DNA from: Streptomyces sp. WAC08241
GTDB lineage: Bacteria > Actinomycetota > Actinomycetes > Streptomycetales > Streptomycetaceae
NCBI GenBank assembly: GCA_007858575.1
Contig: CP042279.1
Span: 3,472,001 to 3,536,000 of the forward strand
Length of the DNA stretch: 64,000 nt
Direction of reading: 5' to 3'
Position numbers and translations under genes: made by a program. Every line of letters starts with the position of its first letter. The stretch's first letter is position 1. A model generated the notes under the pieces. That model was not told the origin of the DNA, did not search any database, and saw nothing but the letters and a program-made list of their open reading frames with translations. Shown one piece after another: positions 60,440-64,000 of this stretch.

Positions 60440-61891
60440 CGACCGCTCCTGCTGCCGCGCTGTCCGCCCTGGCGCGGGGAGCCGCTTCCCGGCCGGTCGG
60501 CGGCGGGCCTGCCGGGCCGGACTCCGGCTGCCGCGCGTCGGTCCCGCGTTCCGGTCTGCCGCCCGGCTCTGCCGAGGGCCGGGCGGCTTCCTGCCGGTGG
60601 GAGGCGCGCATCCGGACCCGCCGGGAGGATGCGGGAGCGGCCTGCTGCGAGGCGGCCCGTGAGTCCCGCTCGCTCCTCAGGCAGGAGCGGAGCGACTCGG
60701 GATCGAGACCCTCGTTGCACGCCTGGTGGAGCAGTTGGGCGAAGACGTATTCGGGGTCGGCGTCGAGGGCGAGTCCGAGGGCGACCCGGGCCGTCGGCTC
60801 GTCACCGGTGGACCAGGCCGTCCAGCCCACGAGGGTGAGGGCGCGGCCGCGTGCTCCTGGTAGGGGGTGACGCAACGCCGGGCCAGGACACGCCAGAGCC
60901 GTAGGGCGGCGGTCCCTTCCCAGCCCTCCATCCATTCGGCGGCGCGGTCCCGGGTGACCCGGTCCTGGAGACCGAGGATCAGCGCGGCGGCTTCGTCGGA
61001 CGTGATCAGGGCGTCGTCGGCCACGTCGCCCTCGGTCGTGCCGGCGCCGGCCTTTCCGGGGATCGTCACTCCCTCCGGTGCGCCGTGCCCGCCGGCATCT
61101 TCGAGGCCTTCGGGTTCTTCGAGTGGGTGAACCGACGGAGGATCTCGCGGGCGAGGCGCAGGGTCTCCTCGCGGACCTCCACCCGCCCTCGGTCCTCGGA
61201 GCCTTCGAGGACGCGGGGACGATCGAGGCGGCGGCCGCGTCGAGCGCGGCCCGCTGCCCCTCCTCTCCCGGGCCGCCGGCCGGCTTCAGCCGGGCCTCCA
61301 TGTCCCGCAGGGTGCCCCGTAGCCGTACTCCCGGCATATGCGGCGGTCGCCGCCATCACCGTCGTGCCGCTGAGCGCGAGCGGGGTGCCGTCGGACGGGC
61401 AGCAGCGCGCATCGGGACAGCAGTAGGAGGAGAAGTAGAGGCCGTCGGAGATGCAGAGGCCTCGTAGACGGGGATGTCGAGGGCGCCGCAGGCGGTGCGC
61501 AGTCGCTGCGCGAAGGGGCGCAGTCTCTCCATGACGCGGCGGCCCGTCTCACCGGGGCCGGGTCCTGGCAGAGGAAGACGACGATGCCGTCCGGGCGGGC
61601 GCCGACCCGGGCGCCTCCCTCGACGAGGCACTCGGCGAGGTGGTCGGCGGTGGACGCCCATTCACGGGGCGAGCTCGGGATGCCTAGCCTGACCCGGCCG
61701 CCGAGGCGGCCGCGCTCGCCGTGGAGGGCGACCAGGACGACGGAGTCGGTGGGATGGAAGCCCAGCATGAACGGCAGGGCGTCGGCCAGTTCGGCCGGGC
61801 CTCGCAGGGTGATCTGCTGGGTACGGGTGGGTCCGCTGGTTTCGTGGCGATTCGCGTTCATGGTCAGGACGGTCTCGTGTTCTTCCGACAT
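60436..61891 (-). CDS. DUF4192 domain protein (frameshifted)
   Basis: About 480 residues; function unknown. The DUF4192 core starts QQITLRGPAELADALPFMLG, then FHPTDSVVLVALHGERGRLG, HLAECLVEGGARVGARPDGI, ALDIPVYEALCISDGLYFSS and a Cys-rich CCPDARCCPSDGTPL. The C-terminal half is TPR-like and helical (WMEGWEGTAALRLWRVLARR; ALTLVGWTAWSTGDEPTARV; DADPEYVFAQLLHQACNEG) followed by a basic disordered tail ending GSRSGR. ATG at 61889-61891. Frameshifts near 61565, 61450, 61320, 61200, 61075, 60850 and 60500. Overlaps the glycosidase start; two DnaA-box sequences lie just upstream. Confidence 0.85.
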
Positions 61892-61900
61892 CCGAAACCC

Positions 61901-61954
61901 CTGTGGATAACTTGCGGATCGAGGGCATCCGCCGGTCTTTCGAGTTATCCACAG
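61901..61954. promoter_or_regulatory. Inverted pair of DnaA-box sequences
   Basis: CTGTGGATAAC (61901-61911) and GTTATCCACAG (61944-61954) are perfect 11-base inverted repeats. Each contains the canonical DnaA box TTATCCACA. They start nine bases upstream of the DUF4192 start codon. Functional binding is unproven. Confidence 0.7.
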
Positions 61955-62004
61955 ATTCGAATGCAGGTGACCACGATGTCCGAGGTGTCGGGTTGCATGG
62001 AGGC

Positions 62005-62145
62005 ATGACCCACACGGCTTTCTCGAAGATCCGGTCGCGCTGCGAGGCGGCGCGGGCCGCGTTCGCCCGGTTCCGTCGGCGTGGCGGAACTCCCGCCCCT
62101 CTCCGGGGAACGGATCGGCTCCGACACGGCGTTCAGGCAGGATGA
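62005..62145 (+). CDS. Possible 46-residue basic peptide
   Basis: ATG at 62005, TGA at 62143. It starts THTAFSKIRSRCEAARAAF and is strongly Arg-rich. GGAGG lies only one base before the ATG, too close for good initiation. It ends 33 bases before the AlkZ-like gene and could be a leader ORF, but codon bias alone is weak support at this length. Confidence 0.25.
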   Translation: MTHTAFSKIRSRCEAARAAFARFRRRGGTPAPLRGTDRLRHGVQAG

Positions 62146-62178
62146 CAGACGATCTGCGACCTACACCGAGGAGCGCTC

Positions 62179-63290
62179 ATGCAGGTGACTCAGGATCAGG
62201 TGCTCGCCTGGCGGCTGCGGCGACAGGGCCTCGCGCCCCGGAGCACGGCTTCTGTCGCGGAGCTGGTGCGGGAGCTCGCGGGGTGCAGGCACAGGTGGCC
62301 TCGTCCGCGGAGCTCGCCCTCGCCACCCGGCAGCGGAGACCGAGGGTCGGTGCCGTCGAGGAGGCCCTGGAGGCCCGCGAGGTGGTCAAGACCTGGGTCA
62401 TGCGGGGCACGCTGCACCTCGTGGCGGCCGAGCACATGGCGGCTTACCTGTCGCTGATGGCGGCGGCACGGACTTGGGAGAGGCCCGCCTGGCAACGGAC
62501 GTTCGGGGTCACGCCCACGGAGATGACGGCCTCGGCGAGGCCGTCGACGACGTTCTCGCCGGCAGGGTCCTCACCCGTCAGGAGCTCACCGAGGCCTTGG
62601 TCGCCGATGGCAGGTTCGCGGCCCTGGAGACGCAGTTGACGTCCGGTTGGGGATGGTGCTCAAGCCGCTGGCCTGGACGGGGAAGCTGTGCCACGGACCG
62701 AACCAGGGCAATCGCGTCACCTTCGCCTCGCCACGCGACCAGGTACCCGGCTGGACGGGGACGATCGAGCCGGAGGAGGCGATCCGGACCGTCATCCCCG
62801 CGTACCTCGGGGCGCACGGGCCGGCGACACCGGAGACCTTCGACGCCTGGTTGACGCGCAACGCCCACCGCAAGACGGTGGTGCGCGGCTGGTTCGCCTC
62901 GCTCGGCGAGGAGTTGACGAAGGTGGAGGTGGACGGAGCGGCGTGCTACATGCGCGCCAAGGACGTGGACGCGCTGGCATCGGCCGGGCCGTCGGAAGAG
63001 GTGCGGCTGCTGGCCGGGTTCGACCAGTACGTGCTGGGGCCGGGCACGTCCGACACCCGTGTCCTGCGGGCGGAGCGGCGCAAGGCGGTGAGCCGTACGT
63101 CGGGCTGGATCACGCCCGTGGTGGTGCACCGGGGCGGGTCGCCGGGGTGTGGGAGATCGCCGACGGGACCGTGGACGTGCAGTTGTTCTCCGAGAATCCC
63201 GAGGTGCCGAAGGACGCGCTGGAGGCCGAGGTCGGGCACCTGGAGGTGTGCAACGGGCGTTCGTACGCGATGTCGGTACGGATGATCTGA
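62179..63290 (+). CDS. Winged-helix (HTH_42) protein, AlkZ/YcaQ-like DNA glycosylase (frameshifted)
   Basis: About 371 residues. The first winged helix begins QVTQDQVLAWRLRRQGLAPR; then GVQAQVASSAELALATR, containing a QxQ motif at the position of the catalytic QxQ/QxD of AlkZ and YcaQ; WVMRGTLHLVAAEHMAAYL, the conserved beta-hairpin region; TPETFDAWLTRNAHRKTVV; LLAGFDQYVLGPGTSD; and WEIADGTVDVQLFSENPEVP. The family unhooks bulky alkyl adducts and interstrand crosslinks. ATG at 62179 with GAGGAG. Frameshifts near 62283, 62515, 62650 and 63150. A transcription-factor role is the alternative. Confidence 0.75.
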
Positions 63291-63530
63291 GGCCCGTTCG
63301 AGGTGGACGTCGGCAAGAAGGGCGCGGGTTCGCCGCTTCCTCACCGACGTCGTGTTCGCGTCCTCGGCCTCGGGTCCGCGGGCGCGGGCCGCCCGTTCGA
63401 GGCCCACGGCCGGGACGGCGAGATGCCGAGCGGAAGGGATGCCAGGCGTTTCGGTGTGCCGCGGCGCACCGCGCGGGGTGGATGAGCAGACTGCGCGAAC
63501 AGGGTCGTACCGACTGAGAGGGCTTTCCGC
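63291..63530. other. Gap between AlkZ-like and ligase genes
   Basis: 240 bases with no supported ORF, no strong hairpin and no recognisable promoter boxes. Confidence 0.4.
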
Positions 63531-64000
63531 ATGAGACTCGCCGACATCGCACGGGCGTCCAGGGACATCGGCGCCGCCTCCGCGCGGACGGAGAAGGTGG
63601 CGCTGCTGGCCGAGTTGTTCCGGGCCGCCGACCCCGCGGACGCTCCCGTCGTGATCATGTATATGTCCGGTCGGTTGCCCCAGCGCAGGATCGGTGTCGG
63701 CTGGAACACCCTCAAGGAGCGGCGGGAGCCCTCTCCCGAGCCTCGGCTCGGGGTACGGGAGGTGGATGCGCTCCTCACCCGGATCGCCGCCGTGTCCGGC
63801 AAGGGCGCGCAGGGCGAACGGAAGAGGCTCCTCGACGAGCTGTTGGGTGCGGCCACCGAGGAGGAGCAACTGTTCCTCTTCCGGTTGATCAGCGGTGAGT
63901 TGCGGCAGGGTGCCCTCGACGCCGTGGCCGTGGAGGGCCTCGCCTCGGCAGCCGGGGCGCCGGTCGCCGACGTCCGGCAGGCGGTCATGCTGAGCGGTTC
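63531..64000 (+). CDS. ligB: ATP-dependent DNA ligase LigB, N-terminal part (runs off window)
   Basis: 156 codons, uninterrupted. The adenylation-upstream domain (DNA_ligase_A_N) has RLADIARASRDIGAASARTE, VIMYMSGRLPQRRIGVGWNT, IAAVSGKGAQGERKRLLDEL, EEEQLFLFRLISGELRQGAL and ADVRQAVMLSG. The SGxLPQRxIGVGW and SGELRQGA blocks match mycobacterial-type LigB, a nonessential ligase beside NAD-dependent LigA. The catalytic Lys motif lies beyond the window. ATG at 63531. It lies 240 bases after the AlkZ-like glycosylase gene in the same direction. Confidence 0.9.
   Translation, partial: MRLADIARASRDIGAASARTEKVALLAELFRAADPADAPVVIMYMSGRLPQRRIGVGWNTLKERREPSPEPRLGVREVDALLTRIAAVSGKGAQGERKRLLDELLGAATEEEQLFLFRLISGELRQGALDAVAVEGLASAAGAPVADVRQAVMLSG

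Noticed and set aside
58332..61337. Single 1000-codon minus-strand frame across the glycosidase and DUF4192 genes
   Set aside because: It is a chimera produced by indels: it joins fragments of both genes with out-of-frame stretches. The ATGA junction at 60436-60439 and the family motifs support two genes.
63291..63530. Possible gene between the AlkZ-like and ligase genes
   Set aside because: Frames there are short or are read-through from neighbours; no motif and no ribosome-binding site with a sensible start.

Overview
The window is a piece of a Streptomyces chromosome. Base composition is very GC-rich with strong third-position G/C bias. It carries a dense set of markers I recognise from that genus: hrdB, parC and parE, sepH, cutRS, ptsH with a DasR-type operator, DUF3710/DUF4193/DUF3093/DUF3159 proteins and a PatA-type acetyltransferase. 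I see no phage genes, transposases, CRISPR arrays, tRNA or rRNA. It looks like core chromosome-arm sequence, not an island.

The dominant technical feature is sequence quality. Only about ten of the 54 genes described are open from end to end. The rest, including genes that are essential in Streptomyces (hrdB, parC, parE, dut, the ferrochelatase), are split by single-base indels. Where the expected protein is clear, these are mostly one missing G or C in a short run. I therefore annotate each gene over its full reconstructed span and give approximate frameshift positions. I treat these as sequencing errors, not pseudogenes.

Layout: (1) 1-9.2 kb is an actinobacterial nucleotide/housekeeping block: DUF3159, an OB-fold protein, orphan kdpDE, an orphan ABC ATPase, then thioesterase-dut-DUF3710, DUF3093, an EcsC-like protein and a DUF4193 zinc-ribbon protein. 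(2) 9.6-17 kb holds cutRS with a divergent 58-residue ORF, an inositol-phosphatase-family enzyme, a (copro)porphyrin ferrochelatase, and an MFS transporter overlapping a sugar-lactone/alditol-type oxidase. (3) 17-21.5 kb has a membrane protein, the cell-division regulator sepH, a rhodanese and a two-domain VOC protein. (4) 21.5-26.7 kb is a likely surface-glycan set: a polysialyltransferase-family enzyme, a GT2 glycosyltransferase and a YfhO-type polytopic protein. (5) 26.8-36.7 kb holds a cysteine hydrolase/TetR divergent pair, thymidine kinase, an alkaline-phosphatase-superfamily protein, DUF5998, the patA-type acetyltransferase, HPr, a GntR regulator and an M23 peptidase behind a c-di-AMP (ydaO-type) riboswitch. 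(6) 36.9-54 kb holds paired M16 peptidases, parC, a CobW-type GTPase, a CitA/CitB-type two-component system facing an acetate-type symporter with its DUF485 partner, parE, a small zinc-binding protein, a secreted trypsin-like protease and hrdB. (7) 54.4-64 kb holds a second GntR regulator, a single-chain ABC ATPase-permease, an NrtR-like Nudix protein, a glycogen-debranching-type glycosidase coupled to a DUF4192 protein, an AlkZ-like DNA glycosylase and the start of a LigB-type ATP-dependent DNA ligase.

How the parts fit: both topoisomerase IV subunits and the principal sigma factor lie within 15 kb, and many gene pairs overlap by a start/stop codon (TGATG, ATGA, GTGA), which implies translational coupling. 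The clearest regulatory elements are the riboswitch before the M23 gene, the dre-like site before ptsH, an ECF-like promoter before hrdB and a pair of inverted DnaA-box sequences before the DUF4192 gene. I did not find a convincing wholly new defence or biosynthetic system. The most interesting leads are the surface-glycan set, the DnaA-box inverted repeat, the AlkZ-like/LigB neighbourhood and the rearranged CitA-type kinase gene.
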